Part shown: one piece after another, positions 8,468-18,098 of the stretch
How the letters are laid out: every line of letters starts with the position of its first letter
Position numbering within the stretch: the stretch's first letter is position 1
Source: Clostridium sp. 26_21
GTDB taxonomy: Bacteria; Bacillota; Clostridia; TANB77; CAG-508
Direction of reading: 5' to 3'
Length of the DNA: 64,000 nt
Assembly: GCA_001915995.1 (NCBI GenBank)
Contig: MNRO01000021.1
Span: 1 to 64,000, forward strand
Translations under genes and position numbers: made by a program
The notes under the pieces: generated by a model
What the model saw: the letters and a program-made list of their open reading frames with translations, nothing else
What the model was told of the DNA's origin: nothing
Database searches by the model: none

Positions 8468-10552
8468 TTAGTTTTCTTTCTTAGCTCTTGAAGCTACGAT
8501 TGCTTCTAATACTGATTTTGGAACTTCTTCATAATGAGATGGTTCCATAGAGTATGTTCCTCTACCTTGTGTTTTTGAACGTAAGTCTGTAGCATAACCA
8601 AACATTTCTGATAATGGTATGAATGCTTTTATTTCTTGCATTCCATCATTTGCTTCCATTCCTTCCATTCTACCACGTCTTGAGTTTACATCTCCAATAA
8701 CATCTCCCATGTATTCTTCTGGAACTGTTATTTCTACTTTCATTATTGGCTCTAATAGAACTGACTTAGCTTGTTTACATCCTTCTTTGAATGCCATTGA
8801 TGCAGCTATTTTGAATGCCATTTCTGAAGAGTCAACTTCATGGTATGATCCATCTACTAATGATGCTTTGAAATCGATTACTGGATATCCAGCTAAAATT
8901 CCTGTTTCAGCAGCTTCTCTTAAACCTTGTTCAATTGGTTTAATATATTCTTTTGGAACTGCTCCACCAACAATTTTACTTTCGAATTCAACACCTTTAC
9001 CTGGCTCTAATGGTTCCATTTCAAACCATACGTCTCCGTATTGTCCTTTACCACCAGATTGACGGATAAATTTACCTTGAACTTTAACTTTATTTCTTAT
9101 TGTTTCTTTGTAAGCAACTTGTGGTTTACCTACATTACATTCTACGTGGAATTCTCTCTTTAATCTATCAACAATGATATCTAAGTGTAATTCACCCATA
9201 CCAGCGATGATTGTTTGACCTGTTTCTTGGTTTGTATAAGCTTTGAATGTTGGATCTTCTTCAGCTAATTTTGCTAAAGCTATTCCCATTTTTTCTTGAG
9301 CTGCTTTATCTTTTGGCTCAATAGCTATATCAATAACTGGTTCTGGGAATTCCATTGATTCTAGAATTATTGGATGTTCAGGATCACATAATGTATTTCC
9401 TGTTGTAACATCTTTTAATCCAACTGCAGCAGCAATATCACCAGCATATACTTTTTCAATATCTTCTCTGTGATTTGAGTGCATTTGTAGAATTCTTCCA
9501 ATTCTTTCTTTTTTATCTTTGCTTGAATTTAAAACTGTAGATCCTGTTTCTAATGTTCCTGAATATACTCTAAAGAAACATAATTTTCCTACGAATGGGT
9601 CTGTTGCAATTTTAAATGCTAATGCAGCAAATGGTTCTGAATCAGATGTCTTAGCTTCTGTTTCAACACCATCTAATGTTGTTCCTTTGATATGAGGTAT
9701 ATCTAATGGAGATGGCATATAGTCAACTATTGCATTTAATAATTCTTGTACACCTTTATTTTTATATGAAGAACCACATGTTACTGGAACGATTTGATTT
9801 GCTATTGTTCCTTTTCTTAATGCTTTTTTGATTTCTTCCTCAGATGGTTCTTTTCCATCTAAATAATTCATCATTAATTCTTCATCTTGTTCACATGCAG
9901 CTTCTACCATAGCTGTTCTCCATTTTTTAGCTTCTTCTAACATATCTTCTGGAATATCTGTTTCTTCAATTTCTTTTCCTAAATCATCTTTATGGATGAA
10001 TGCTCTCATTTTAATTAAATCAACAATTCCTTTAAAGTTATCTTCTGCTCCGATTGGTAATTGAACTGGTACTGGATTTGCATGTAATCTATTTTTTAAT
10101 TGGTCAACGCAAAGCATAAAGTTTGCTCCAACTATGTCCATTTTATTTACGTATACCATTCTTGGAACTTGGTATTTATCAGCTTGTCTCCAAACTGTTT
10201 CTGTTTGTGGTTGAACTCCACCTTTTGCTGCTAATACTGTAACTGCACCATCAAGTACTCTTAGAGATCTTTGTACTTCTACTGTAAAGTCAACGTGACC
10301 TGGAGTATCAATTATATTGATTCTGTTATTTTTCCAGAAACATGTTGTTGCAGCAGATGTTATTGTTATACCTCTTTCTTGTTCTTGTTCCATCCAGTCC
10401 ATTGTTGCAGCACCCTCGTGAACTTCTCCTATTTTATGTGTTTTTCCTGTATAGAATAATATTCTCTCTGTTGTTGTTGTTTTACCAGCATCAATATGAG
10501 CCATTATTCCTATATTTCTAGTTCTTTCTAGTGGGTATGCTCTTCCTGCCAT
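8468..10552 (-). CDS. fusA: Translation elongation factor G
   Basis: 694 residues, the family's normal size. It has 'AHIDAGKT' (residues 18-25), 'DTPGHVDF' and 'NKMD' GTPase motifs, and domain IV-V blocks including 'GSYHEVDSSEMAF'. EF-G translocates tRNA and mRNA on the ribosome and assists recycling. The start follows AAAAGGAGGG. It lies between rpsG and tuf in the conserved str order. Confidence 0.99.
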   Translation of the reverse strand: MAGRAYPLERTRNIGIMAHIDAGKTTTTERILFYTGKTHKIGEVHEGAATMDWMEQEQERGITITSAATTCFWKNNRINIIDTPGHVDFTVEVQRSLRVLDGAVTVLAAKGGVQPQTETVWRQADKYQVPRMVYVNKMDIVGANFMLCVDQLKNRLHANPVPVQLPIGAEDNFKGIVDLIKMRAFIHKDDLGKEIEETDIPEDMLEEAKKWRTAMVEAACEQDEELMMNYLDGKEPSEEEIKKALRKGTIANQIVPVTCGSSYKNKGVQELLNAIVDYMPSPLDIPHIKGTTLDGVETEAKTSDSEPFAALAFKIATDPFVGKLCFFRVYSGTLETGSTVLNSSKDKKERIGRILQMHSNHREDIEKVYAGDIAAAVGLKDVTTGNTLCDPEHPIILESMEFPEPVIDIAIEPKDKAAQEKMGIALAKLAEEDPTFKAYTNQETGQTIIAGMGELHLDIIVDRLKREFHVECNVGKPQVAYKETIRNKVKVQGKFIRQSGGKGQYGDVWFEMEPLEPGKGVEFESKIVGGAVPKEYIKPIEQGLREAAETGILAGYPVIDFKASLVDGSYHEVDSSEMAFKIAASMAFKEGCKQAKSVLLEPIMKVEITVPEEYMGDVIGDVNSRRGRMEGMEANDGMQEIKAFIPLSEMFGYATDLRSKTQGRGTYSMEPSHYEEVPKSVLEAIVASRAKKEN

Positions 10553-10621
10553 GTAATTATTCCCTCCTTTTTTTCATTTTATGATTGAAATAATTGTTAC
10601 ACTTTTTTCTCAATCTAAATT

Positions 10622-11092
10622 TTACCATTTATAATGTGCAAATGCTTTATTAGCTTCTGCCATTCTATGTGTATCTTCTTTCTTCTTGAATGCTCCACCG
10701 TTTCCATTAACAGCGTCCATGATTTCACCAGCTAATTTCTCAGCCATTGTTTTTTCATGTCTTGTTCTAGCATATGTTACTAACCATCTTAAACCTAATG
10801 TTTGTCTTCTTTCAGGTCTAATTTCTAATGGTACTTGGTATGTTGCTCCACCAACTCTTCTTGCTTTTACTTCAAGAACTGGCATGATGTTTTCTAATGC
10901 TGCTTCAAATACTTCTAATGGATTTTTTCCTTCTTTTTCTTTTATTATATCAAAAGCATCATAAACTATTCCTTGAGCAACTGATTTTTTACCATCTAAC
11001 ATTATGTTGTTAATTAATTTTGTAACAACTTTGCTATTGTATATTGGATCTGGTAATACATCTCTTTTTGCTATAAATCCTCTTCTTGGCAC
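10622..11092 (-). CDS. rpsG: 30S ribosomal protein S7
   Basis: 156 residues starting 'MPRRGFIAKR', the S7 N-terminus, with the conserved 'RVGGATYQVPLEI' and 'RWLVTYAR' blocks. It binds the 3' domain of 16S rRNA and nucleates assembly of the small-subunit head. The start codon is GTG, preceded by AGGAGTG. It is separated from rpsL by 176 bases, unusually long for this pair. Confidence 0.99.
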   Translation of the reverse strand: MPRRGFIAKRDVLPDPIYNSKVVTKLINNIMLDGKKSVAQGIVYDAFDIIKEKEGKNPLEVFEAALENIMPVLEVKARRVGGATYQVPLEIRPERRQTLGLRWLVTYARTRHEKTMAEKLAGEIMDAVNGNGGAFKKKEDTHRMAEANKAFAHYKW

Positions 11093-11268
11093 TATTCTTC
11101 ACTCCTTTTCTTTCTGAGATTTGCTCTCTTATTGATGATATCTATAAGATATCTAAGTTACTCTGAAAATCTATCGATTCTCCGTTTAGTGCTACATTAT
11201 CTATTCTAAATTTAAGTACTTTAATTTAGTAAGATGTGCATGCACTATAAAATAAATCCTTTATCGAT

Positions 11269-11682
11269 TTATTTCTTTGGGCGTTTTGCTCCATATTTTG
11301 AACGTCCTTGCATTCTGTCTTTTACACCTGCAGTATCTAATGTTCCTCTGATAATATGGTATCTAACACCTGGAAGGTCTTTTACTCTTCCACCTCTGAT
11401 TAGAACAACACTATGCTCTTGTAAGTTATGTCCTATTCCTGGGATATATGATGTTACTTCATAACCATTTGAAAGTCTAACTCTGGCAACTTTTCTTAAA
11501 GCTGAGTTTGGCTTCTTTGGTGTTACTGTTTTTACAACTGTACATACACCTCTTTTTTGTGGTGCTTTATTGTTTGTTAATGTTTTGTTTTTTGAATTCC
11601 ATCCATGTTGTAAAGCTGGAGCTGTTGATTTTGCCTTTGTTGATTTTCTTCCTTTTCTTACTAATTGATTAATTGTTGGCAC
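11269..11682 (-). CDS. rpsL: 30S ribosomal protein S12
   Basis: 137 residues beginning 'MPTINQLVRKGR', with 'KKPNSALRKVARV' and the 'GGRVKDLPGVRYH' loop at the decoding centre. The lysines in KKPNSA (the usual streptomycin-resistance site) are wild type. The start is a GTG after AGAGGTGAAATTTAA. It is the first gene of the str cluster. Confidence 0.99.
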   Translation of the reverse strand: MPTINQLVRKGRKSTKAKSTAPALQHGWNSKNKTLTNNKAPQKRGVCTVVKTVTPKKPNSALRKVARVRLSNGYEVTSYIPGIGHNLQEHSVVLIRGGRVKDLPGVRYHIIRGTLDTAGVKDRMQGRSKYGAKRPKK

Positions 11683-11728
11683 TTAAATTTCACCTCTTTC
11701 CCTAATTTTATTTAATTCTAAAAATTAA

Positions 11729-11774
11729 ATTAACCGCAAACAAATTATTAAAAATAATTCGCATTGCGGTTAAT
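11729..11774 (-). terminator. Long hairpin between the 427-aa gene and rpsL, probable terminator
   Basis: The outer arms ATTAACCGCAA and TTGCGGTTAAT enclose an inner AATTATT/AATAATT stem, and TTAATTTTTA follows on the minus strand. It lies 55 bases past the upstream stop codon and 47 bases before rpsL. It may end the upstream transcript or serve as a leader structure for the str cluster. Confidence 0.65.
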
Positions 11775-11826
11775 ATTTTATCATTTTTTTCCTATTATGT
11801 CAATGTTTTTATATTAAAATTATTAA

Positions 11827-13110
11827 TTATTCTTTATTTCCTTCTGGTAATATATTTGCACTACTTATATTAAATATTTTCTTCATAAAACATTTTATTT
11901 TTTCTGATAATGTCACATTTCCGATTATATCTACTAATGCATTTTGTGTTGAATTTTTTACTATTTTTTGTAAAGTTCTTATTTCTTTTTTACTTATTTT
12001 TGCTTCATTTATATATGATAAATTATATGTTATAGCTGGTAATATATCTGAATCGTAATCATCTATTGATGAAAATGACATTACATAGTTATATACTAAA
12101 TTTTGAGAATCCATATCATATTGTACTGCATATCTATCTAAAATTTCACAAACAATTGGATCCATTTTCTTTATTGCTATATTTCTTAAGTTTCTATAGT
12201 TCTTTGCTGAATATTCTATTAACTCTCTTTTCCATGTTTCTCTTTCAAATTTTTCTTTTTCTAATATTTTTTCTTTAATAGGATATATTTTTATTGTTGT
12301 TTCATTACTTAATTCTGCTTTATATATTAATTCACCATTTTCTACTTTTACAACAATATTCTTTATCGTTGTTGGTTCTTCTGTATTTGTATTAACTAAT
12401 TGATTTTCTTCACTTTCTTCTAAAGTAATTATTTCTTTTTCTAAATTTTTAGTTATTTCATTTATATTATTATAATAATCTGTTAATACTGGATCAATAG
12501 CAATTTCTTCAATAGGTTTTAGCTCTTCATTTATTAATTGAACTTGTTCGTTTTCTTCTTTATTTTCAATTTCTTGTTTTTCTATTATTTCATTTATTTG
12601 TTCAGATTGTTCTTGGCTTTCTTCTATTTCTGTAGTTGAAAATAAATTAATTACATCAACAATTTGATTATGTTTGATCAATCTTTTTGCAAACATAATT
12701 CTAGCCATACTTTGTCCTATTTCATTTATGTTATCTGTTAATTCATAAATTTCTTCTGGATCAAGATTGTCTCTATTTTCTTCTATTTGTTCACTAATAA
12801 TTCTACTTTTTCTTACACTTTCAGCAATCAAATTATCTATTTCTATAAATGCTTGTTCTCTAACTCTTAAAAGTTTAGAATTTATTTGATTTTGAAACCA
12901 TTGGCTTTGGTTTCCTAAATCTGATATTTGTTTTCCTAAGCAATTTACTTCTGACCAAACATCTTCATCATTATTTATTTTATTTTGCGCTTTTTTTGTA
13001 TTTCTTTCTTTCGCTAATTCATTTCTTTTGCTTTCTATATCTCTTATCTGAGCACTTAAAACTGCTTTTTCATTAACAAATATATCTAATTCATTAATTA
13101 ATTCTTCCAT
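11827..13110 (-). CDS. Acidic coiled-coil protein of unknown function
   Basis: 427 residues, not recognised. Residues 1-85 are predicted coiled coil ('QIRDIESKRNELAKER', 'QISDLGNQSQWFQNQI'). A helical region follows to about 160, then a Glu/Gln-rich low-complexity stretch to about 255, then a mixed C-terminal domain. There is no signal peptide, membrane segment or catalytic motif. The gene has its own promoter at 13193-13221, with a leader of about 75 bases and only a weak ribosome binding site. It lies between trmFO and the str cluster, where no conserved partner is expected, so the neighbourhood does not suggest a role. It resembles the 378-aa and 523-aa proteins of this window in style (soluble, charged, helical) but shares no motif that I can see. 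Confidence 0.75.
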   Translation of the reverse strand: MEELINELDIFVNEKAVLSAQIRDIESKRNELAKERNTKKAQNKINNDEDVWSEVNCLGKQISDLGNQSQWFQNQINSKLLRVREQAFIEIDNLIAESVRKSRIISEQIEENRDNLDPEEIYELTDNINEIGQSMARIMFAKRLIKHNQIVDVINLFSTTEIEESQEQSEQINEIIEKQEIENKEENEQVQLINEELKPIEEIAIDPVLTDYYNNINEITKNLEKEIITLEESEENQLVNTNTEEPTTIKNIVVKVENGELIYKAELSNETTIKIYPIKEKILEKEKFERETWKRELIEYSAKNYRNLRNIAIKKMDPIVCEILDRYAVQYDMDSQNLVYNYVMSFSSIDDYDSDILPAITYNLSYINEAKISKKEIRTLQKIVKNSTQNALVDIIGNVTLSEKIKCFMKKIFNISSANILPEGNKE

Positions 13111-13192
13111 CTTTTTTTAACCTGTTATATTAAGTTGATTGCTTCTTAATACATTCCTTTCTTTTGTTATTTCCGAATTTTATTCATTTGTT

Positions 13193-13221
13193 ATTCTATC
13201 ATATGACTTTATTTCTTGCAA
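13193..13221 (-). promoter_or_regulatory. Sigma-A promoter for the 427-aa coiled-coil gene
   Basis: Minus strand: -35 TTGCAA (13216-13221), 17-base spacer, -10 TAGAAT (13193-13198). Confidence 0.65.
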
Positions 13222-13262
13222 GAGTTTTTTGTCAATTTTTTTAATATTTTATCATTTTTTGG

Positions 13263-14615
13263 TTAATCAATTTTTAAGTTCTCAATAGCCCTATCTGCTA
13301 ACATTCCATACTTTATTTTTTTGTCTTTTATTCTCTTTGGAAGTTCTGGAACAATTCCAAAATTTGCATTCATTGGTTGAAATTTGTCATTTGCTGTTGA
13401 AATATATTTTGCTAATGCTCCTATCATTGTTAAATTTGAAAATTCAATTTTGCTTTCATTTTTTATTTGCGCAACTGAATTTAATGCTGACACCATTCCT
13501 GATGAAATTGATTCAACATAACCTTCAACACCTGTAATTTGTCCGGCAAAATAAATATTTTTATTATCTTTGAAGTTATATGTGTTATCTAATAATTTCG
13601 TTGAATTTATATATGTGTTTCTATGCATAACTCCATATTTTACAAATTCAGCATTTTGTAATCCAGGAATCATTCCAAATACTCTTTTCTGTTCTCCATA
13701 TTTTAAATTTGTTTGAAATCCAACTATATTATAAATTGTTCCTAATTCATTATCTTGCCTCAATTGAATTACTGCATATGGTCTTTTTCCTGTTCTTGGA
13801 TCATCAAATCCAACTGGTTTTAATGGTCCATATCTTAATGTATCTTTTCCCCTTTTCGCCATTACTTCTACCGGCATACAACCTTCAAATATCTCTCTTT
13901 TTTCAAATTCATGTAATGTTATAACTTCAGCATTTATTAATTCTTCTACAAATTTTTCATATTCATCTTTATTCATTGGTAAATTTATATAACTTGCTTC
14001 TTGTTTGTGTAATCTTTCTTTCCAATCATCTATTGTTTCATCTTTTCCTTTTTCTTGTTCATATCTATTACCAAAAAAAGCAATATTAAAATCGATGCTT
14101 TCTTTTGTAACAATTGGTGCAGCTGCATCATAAAAATGTAATTTATCTTCTCCCGTTATTTTAGAGATTTCTTTTGATAATCCTTCTGATGTTAATGGTC
14201 CTGTTGCAATTATTACAATTCCTTTTTCTGCAATTTTTTCTATTTCTGTTACTTCTTGATGAATTATTTCTATTAATGGATTTTTTTCCAATTCTTCGGT
14301 TACCTTTTGTGAAAACAATTCTCTATCTACTGCTAATGCTTGTCCTGCTGGTATTTGTGTTTCATCTGCTATTCTTATTAGCAATGAGTCTAGTTTTCTT
14401 AATTCTTCTTTTAGCAATCCACATGCATTTGTATGTAAATTTGACTTAAACGAATTACTACAAACAATTTCAGCCAAATTTTTATTACTATGTGCTTCTG
14501 TAAATTTATCAGGCTTCATCTCATACAATTTTACTTTTATTCCCCTTTTTGCAATTTGATATGCAGCTTCACTTCCAGCTAATCCTCCACCTATTATTGT
14601 TATATAATCTACCAT
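13263..14615 (-). CDS. trmFO: tRNA (uracil-54-C5)-methyltransferase, folate- and FAD-dependent
   Basis: 450 residues with an N-terminal FAD Rossmann motif 'IIGGGLAGSEAAYQIA' and the TrmFO/Gid hallmarks 'CSNSFKSN', 'CMPVEVMAKRG' and 'GQITGVEGYVESISSGM'. The enzyme makes m5U54 (ribothymidine) in the T-loop of tRNA using methylenetetrahydrofolate. That cofactor is produced in part by FolD, also in this window but not linked to it. Length is slightly above the usual 435. No clear terminator follows it. Confidence 0.97.
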   Translation of the reverse strand: MVDYITIIGGGLAGSEAAYQIAKRGIKVKLYEMKPDKFTEAHSNKNLAEIVCSNSFKSNLHTNACGLLKEELRKLDSLLIRIADETQIPAGQALAVDRELFSQKVTEELEKNPLIEIIHQEVTEIEKIAEKGIVIIATGPLTSEGLSKEISKITGEDKLHFYDAAAPIVTKESIDFNIAFFGNRYEQEKGKDETIDDWKERLHKQEASYINLPMNKDEYEKFVEELINAEVITLHEFEKREIFEGCMPVEVMAKRGKDTLRYGPLKPVGFDDPRTGKRPYAVIQLRQDNELGTIYNIVGFQTNLKYGEQKRVFGMIPGLQNAEFVKYGVMHRNTYINSTKLLDNTYNFKDNKNIYFAGQITGVEGYVESISSGMVSALNSVAQIKNESKIEFSNLTMIGALAKYISTANDKFQPMNANFGIVPELPKRIKDKKIKYGMLADRAIENLKID

Positions 14616-14639
14616 TTTATTTTCCTTCCTTATTTTAAC

Positions 14640-14676
14640 AAAAAAACAATATTTATTTTCATAAATATTGTTTTTA
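14640..14676 (-). terminator. Intrinsic terminator after the membrane zinc-ribbon gene
   Basis: Arms AAAACAATATTTAT and ATAAATATTGTTTTT flank a 4-base loop, 22 bases past the stop codon at 14698. A T-run follows on the minus strand, and the structure is nearly symmetrical. Confidence 0.85.
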
Positions 14677-14697
14677 TTCTATATTTATAACATATTT

Positions 14698-15069
14698 TTA
14701 TTGTTTTTTCAATAATTTTCCACAATCTCGACACCTATTTGTTATTGTTGCACATTCTTTGCATATTTTGGGTGCTGGTGAAGAACCTTCCATTTGTCTT
14801 TTTCCACATATTTCGCATTTATATGGAGTCATAACAGTACACCCAATTAAGCTATGCTCCTTATCTTCATAATATGGATTATTACTTAAACTTCTTTTAC
14901 AAAAATCATTTCCATATAGTTTTTCTGCTTTACTAATTATCTTATCATTTGAATTTTCTTTATTATTTCTTAACATATAAATTGCAGTAACAGTCATTGT
15001 CAGTATCGCAACAACAATTATTGTTATTAAAACTTTTAAACTTATTTTTATTTTCTTATTTTCTTTCAT
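14698..15069 (-). CDS. Small single-pass membrane protein with a double zinc-ribbon tail
   Basis: 123 residues, no named family recognised. A short basic N-terminus is followed by a membrane segment (about residues 11-33). The C-terminal third has regularly spaced cysteines: 'CEICGKRQ', 'ICKECATITNRCRDCGKLL'. These form three CxxC pairs plus extra Cys residues, enough for one or two zinc sites. By membrane-topology rules the tail may face either side. The gene is monocistronic between clpE and trmFO, with a ribosome binding site AAAAGGAG. The role is unknown; redox sensing or protein-protein contact are possibilities only. Confidence 0.75.
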   Translation of the reverse strand: MKENKKIKISLKVLITIIVVAILTMTVTAIYMLRNNKENSNDKIISKAEKLYGNDFCKRSLSNNPYYEDKEHSLIGCTVMTPYKCEICGKRQMEGSSPAPKICKECATITNRCRDCGKLLKKQ

Positions 15070-15186
15070 ATTTTTTCTCCTTTTATTTTTATATTATTGT
15101 ATTTTACCTCCTTTATAAATTTATTATATATTTTTTAAAAGAACAAATATAAAAAAAGTTATATTAATAATGCAGAGAACTTTTAA

Positions 15187-17519
15187 TTATTCAATATTAA
15201 ATTTTAATTCATTATTTTCTATGTCAACATTAATAGTTTGCCCATCATGGACATCACCTTTTAAAATCATTTCAGAAATTTCATCTTCAACATATCTTTG
15301 AATGGCTCTTCTCAAAGGTCTTGCACCATATTTCAAATTAGTTCCTTTTTCTAATATAAAATCTTTTGCATTTTCTGAAACATTTAAAGAAATATTTTTG
15401 TCTGCTAAAGCTTTTACTGTATCTTTTAACATTAATTCCACAATTTGTAATAATTCAGGTTTTGTTAATGAATCAAATACTATAATTTCATCTATTCTAT
15501 TTAAAAATTCAGGTCTAAAAACTTGTTTTAGATTTTCTTCTATTTTATTATTATCAACTGTTTTTTTATCAAAACCAATTGAATTTGTATTAACATTTGA
15601 ACCTGCATTTGATGTCATAATTATAATTGTATTTTGGAAACTAACAACATTTCCTTGTGAATCTGTAAGTTTTCCATCATCTAACACTTGCAATAAAATA
15701 TTAAATACATCAGGATGAGCTTTTTCAATTTCATCAAATAATATAATAGAATATGGTTTTCTTTTTACTTTTTCAGTAAGTTGACCTGCATCATCATATC
15801 CAACATATCCTGGAGGTGCACCAATAAGTTTTGCTGTTGAGTGGCTTTCCATATATTCAGACATATCTACTCTTATTATTGAGTCTTCTGATCCAAACAT
15901 TTCATATGCTAAGCTTTTTGCAAGTTCTGTTTTTCCAACACCTGTTGGACCAACAAATATGAAAGATGGTGGACGTTTTGTACTTTGAAGTCCTGCACGA
16001 TTTCTTCTTATTGCTCTAGAAACTGCACTTACTGCTTTATCTTGACCAATAACTCTTTTATGAAGATTTGTTTCAAGATTTAATAGTTTTTGCGTCTCAG
16101 CTTCTGTAATTTTTTTAACTGGAATCTTAGTCCAATTTTCAATAACTTGTGCAATATCTTGAACTGTTAAAGACTTTAGTTTTATTGTACTATTTAAATG
16201 ATCGATTTCTTCAATTAATCTACATTCTTTAGTTTTTAAATCTGCTGCTTTTTGATAATCTTCTGTTGAATCTGCTTGTGCAGCATCTTCTTTTTGTGCT
16301 TGAACATCAGCAAGTTCTTGTTTTAACATTTCAAGTTTAAACAATTCTTTATTTTCAAGATTAATTCTTGAACAAGCCTCATCTAAAATATCAATTGCTT
16401 TGTCTGGTAAAAATCTATCATGAATATATTTTTCAGACATTATAACTGCTTGTTTTATAACATCATTTGAGATTTTTACTTTGTGATATTCTTCATAATA
16501 TTTTTTGATTCCTGTTAAAATTGAAATTGTATCAGCAATATTGGGTTCTTCAACTAAAACTTGTTGAAATCTTCTTTCTAATGCTGTATCTTTTTCTATA
16601 TATTTTCTATATTCTCTTAAAGTAGTAGTACCTATTAATTGAATTTCTCCATTTGCAAGTGATGGTTTTAAAATATTAGCTGCATTCATAGAATGTTCTC
16701 CATCTCCTGCTCCAATTATATTGTGAATTTCATCTATTACAAGAATAATATTCTTGAATTCTTTACATTCATCAATAATACCTTTCATACGGGCTTCAAA
16801 TTGTCCTCTAAATTGTGTCCCAGCTATAACAGATGTCATATCTAATAAATAGACCTCTTTATTTAAAAGTTTTGCTGGAACATTATTATTAGCAATTTTT
16901 ATAGCCAAGCCTTGAGCAATTGCTGTTTTACCAACACCTGGTTCACCAATCAAGCAAGGATTATTTTTAGTACGTCTATTTAATATTTGTATAACTCTTT
17001 GAATTTCCTTATCACGACCAATAACCATATCAAGTTCATTATTTTTAGCTTTTTGAGTTAAATTCGTTCCAAAAGCATCAAGATATTTTTTCTTTTTCTT
17101 AGCCTTTTTTGATTCAACTTTAACCTTTTGTCTACCACCATTAGTTTCTTCCTCATCTTTTTGTTTTTTAGGAACAAAATTAGCGGAATTCCCATAGAAA
17201 TCCCCTCTGGAGCATTTTCATCATCAATATCTTCATCACCATCAGATTCAAAATTTTCAAAATCCATATTTTCAAGATTTTCCAATTTCAAATTAGAAGA
17301 TAAATCCTTAAACAAAGACTCTAATTGTTTTGACATATTATTCATATCTATATTATTATTCGTTTGATTAGAAGTAGACTGATTTGTATTAGTCTCAGGA
17401 ACATCTAATCCACGCTTTTTTGCACACTCTTTACATAAGCCTTCCATTGAAGAAACGCCATTTTCAATTTTGTTTATAAATACAACTGCAGTGCGTTTTT
17501 TACATTGTGAACATATCAT
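15187..17519 (-). CDS. clpE: ClpE-type AAA+ unfoldase with N-terminal zinc finger, frameshifted
   Basis: The N-terminal part (17519 down to about 17205) has a zinc finger with Cys3, Cys6, Cys29 and Cys32, then a Gly/Asn linker. The large C-terminal part has two AAA+ modules: Walker A 'GEPGVGKTA' and 'GPTGVGKTE', Walker B 'ILVIDEIHN' and 'ILFDEIEKAHPDV', and a UvrB-like coiled segment between them. The zinc finger plus two ATPase rings is the ClpE layout; these partner ClpP to degrade damaged proteins. The two parts are in different frames. Restoring one G in the run at 17202-17205 joins them smoothly ('APEGDFYGNSANFVPKK') to give about 776 residues. As written, translation would stop after 153 residues, or restart at 17028. 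A homopolymer sequencing error or a real inactivating or phase-variable change are the options. No ClpP or CtsR gene is adjacent. Confidence 0.9.
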
Positions 17520-17558
17520 ATACTATAATTCCTCTTTTCTTTTATTAAAATATTATAT

Positions 17559-17587
17559 ATTCTACATTAATTTTTCCAAATAGTCAA
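17559..17587 (-). promoter_or_regulatory. Sigma-A promoter for clpE
   Basis: Minus strand: -35 TTGACT (17582-17587), 17-base spacer, -10 TAGAAT (17559-17564). I see no CtsR-type heptamer repeat next to it. Confidence 0.7.
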
Positions 17588-17666
17588 GAGAAAATACATT
17601 ATAGTACTAGACAAAAAAATAAAAATATGATATATTAAGAAAGTCTTAAAAAATAAAAAAAAATAA

Positions 17667-17749
17667 GCCGATGTGGCGGAATTGGCAGACGCACCAGACT
17701 CAAAATCTGGCGGGAAACCATGTGGGTTCGAGTCCCACCATCGGTACCA
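17667..17749 (+). tRNA. tRNA-Leu (anticodon CAA)
   Basis: A class II tRNA with a 7-bp acceptor (first pair G-U), D-loop 'ATTGGCAGAC', anticodon loop CTCAAAA reading CAA, a long variable arm, T-loop 'GGTTCGAGTCC' and an encoded 3' ACCA. It decodes UUG. It lies on the plus strand against the surrounding genes. Its 3' half is copied again 137 bases downstream. Confidence 0.97.
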
Positions 17750-17928
17750 AAAATAGTAGTATTTGAGAAATGTTCAAATACTATTTTTTATAACAAATTT
17801 TAAGTGGGACTCGAAAAGGAGGATCAGAAAATAGTCCAGTGGACTATTTTCCCGACACGGGTTGTATAGTCCCACCATCGGTACCAAAAATAGTAGTATT
17901 TGAAAAATATTCAAATACTATTTTTTTA
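17731..17928 (+). repeat. Duplicated tRNA-Leu 3' end plus terminator, enclosing a nested palindrome
   Basis: The block from the tRNA T-arm through CCA and its terminator (17731-17789) recurs almost unchanged at 17868-17926. The unit between has an outer inverted repeat GTGGGACT (17804-17811) and AGTCCCAC (17868-17875). Inside that is a perfect 10-bp hairpin AAAATAGTCC/GGACTATTTT (17828-17850). The second copy has no acceptor 5' strand, D-arm or anticodon arm, so it is not a tRNA. It looks like the footprint of an element that targets a tRNA 3' end, or a tRNA-derived palindromic repeat. Confidence 0.8.
17757..17790 (+). terminator. Intrinsic terminator after tRNA-Leu
   Basis: Arms AGTATTTGA and TCAAATACT are followed by ATTTTTTA, 8 bases after the tRNA CCA end. 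A near-identical copy sits at about 17895-17928 after the duplicated tRNA tail. Confidence 0.85.
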
Positions 17929-18098
17929 CATCAAATTTAACTCAAATAAACATATTGAAAATTATATTACAACATGATATAATCTCTCAAAATAGTCAAG
18001 CACTATCTCATAACTATTTCATCAACAATCATAGATGAAAAAACTTAATCTCCAATTCATCCATAAACAATTCAAAAATATTAAGGAGGCAATTTCAA

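Noticed and set aside
8619..9062. A 147-codon plus-strand frame opposite fusA
   Set aside because: Antisense to EF-G with no ribosome binding site or promoter; its residues follow the codon pattern of fusA.
17868..17886. A second tRNA-Leu gene
   Set aside because: Only the T-arm remnant, acceptor 3' strand and CCA are present; no D-arm, anticodon arm or 5' acceptor strand.
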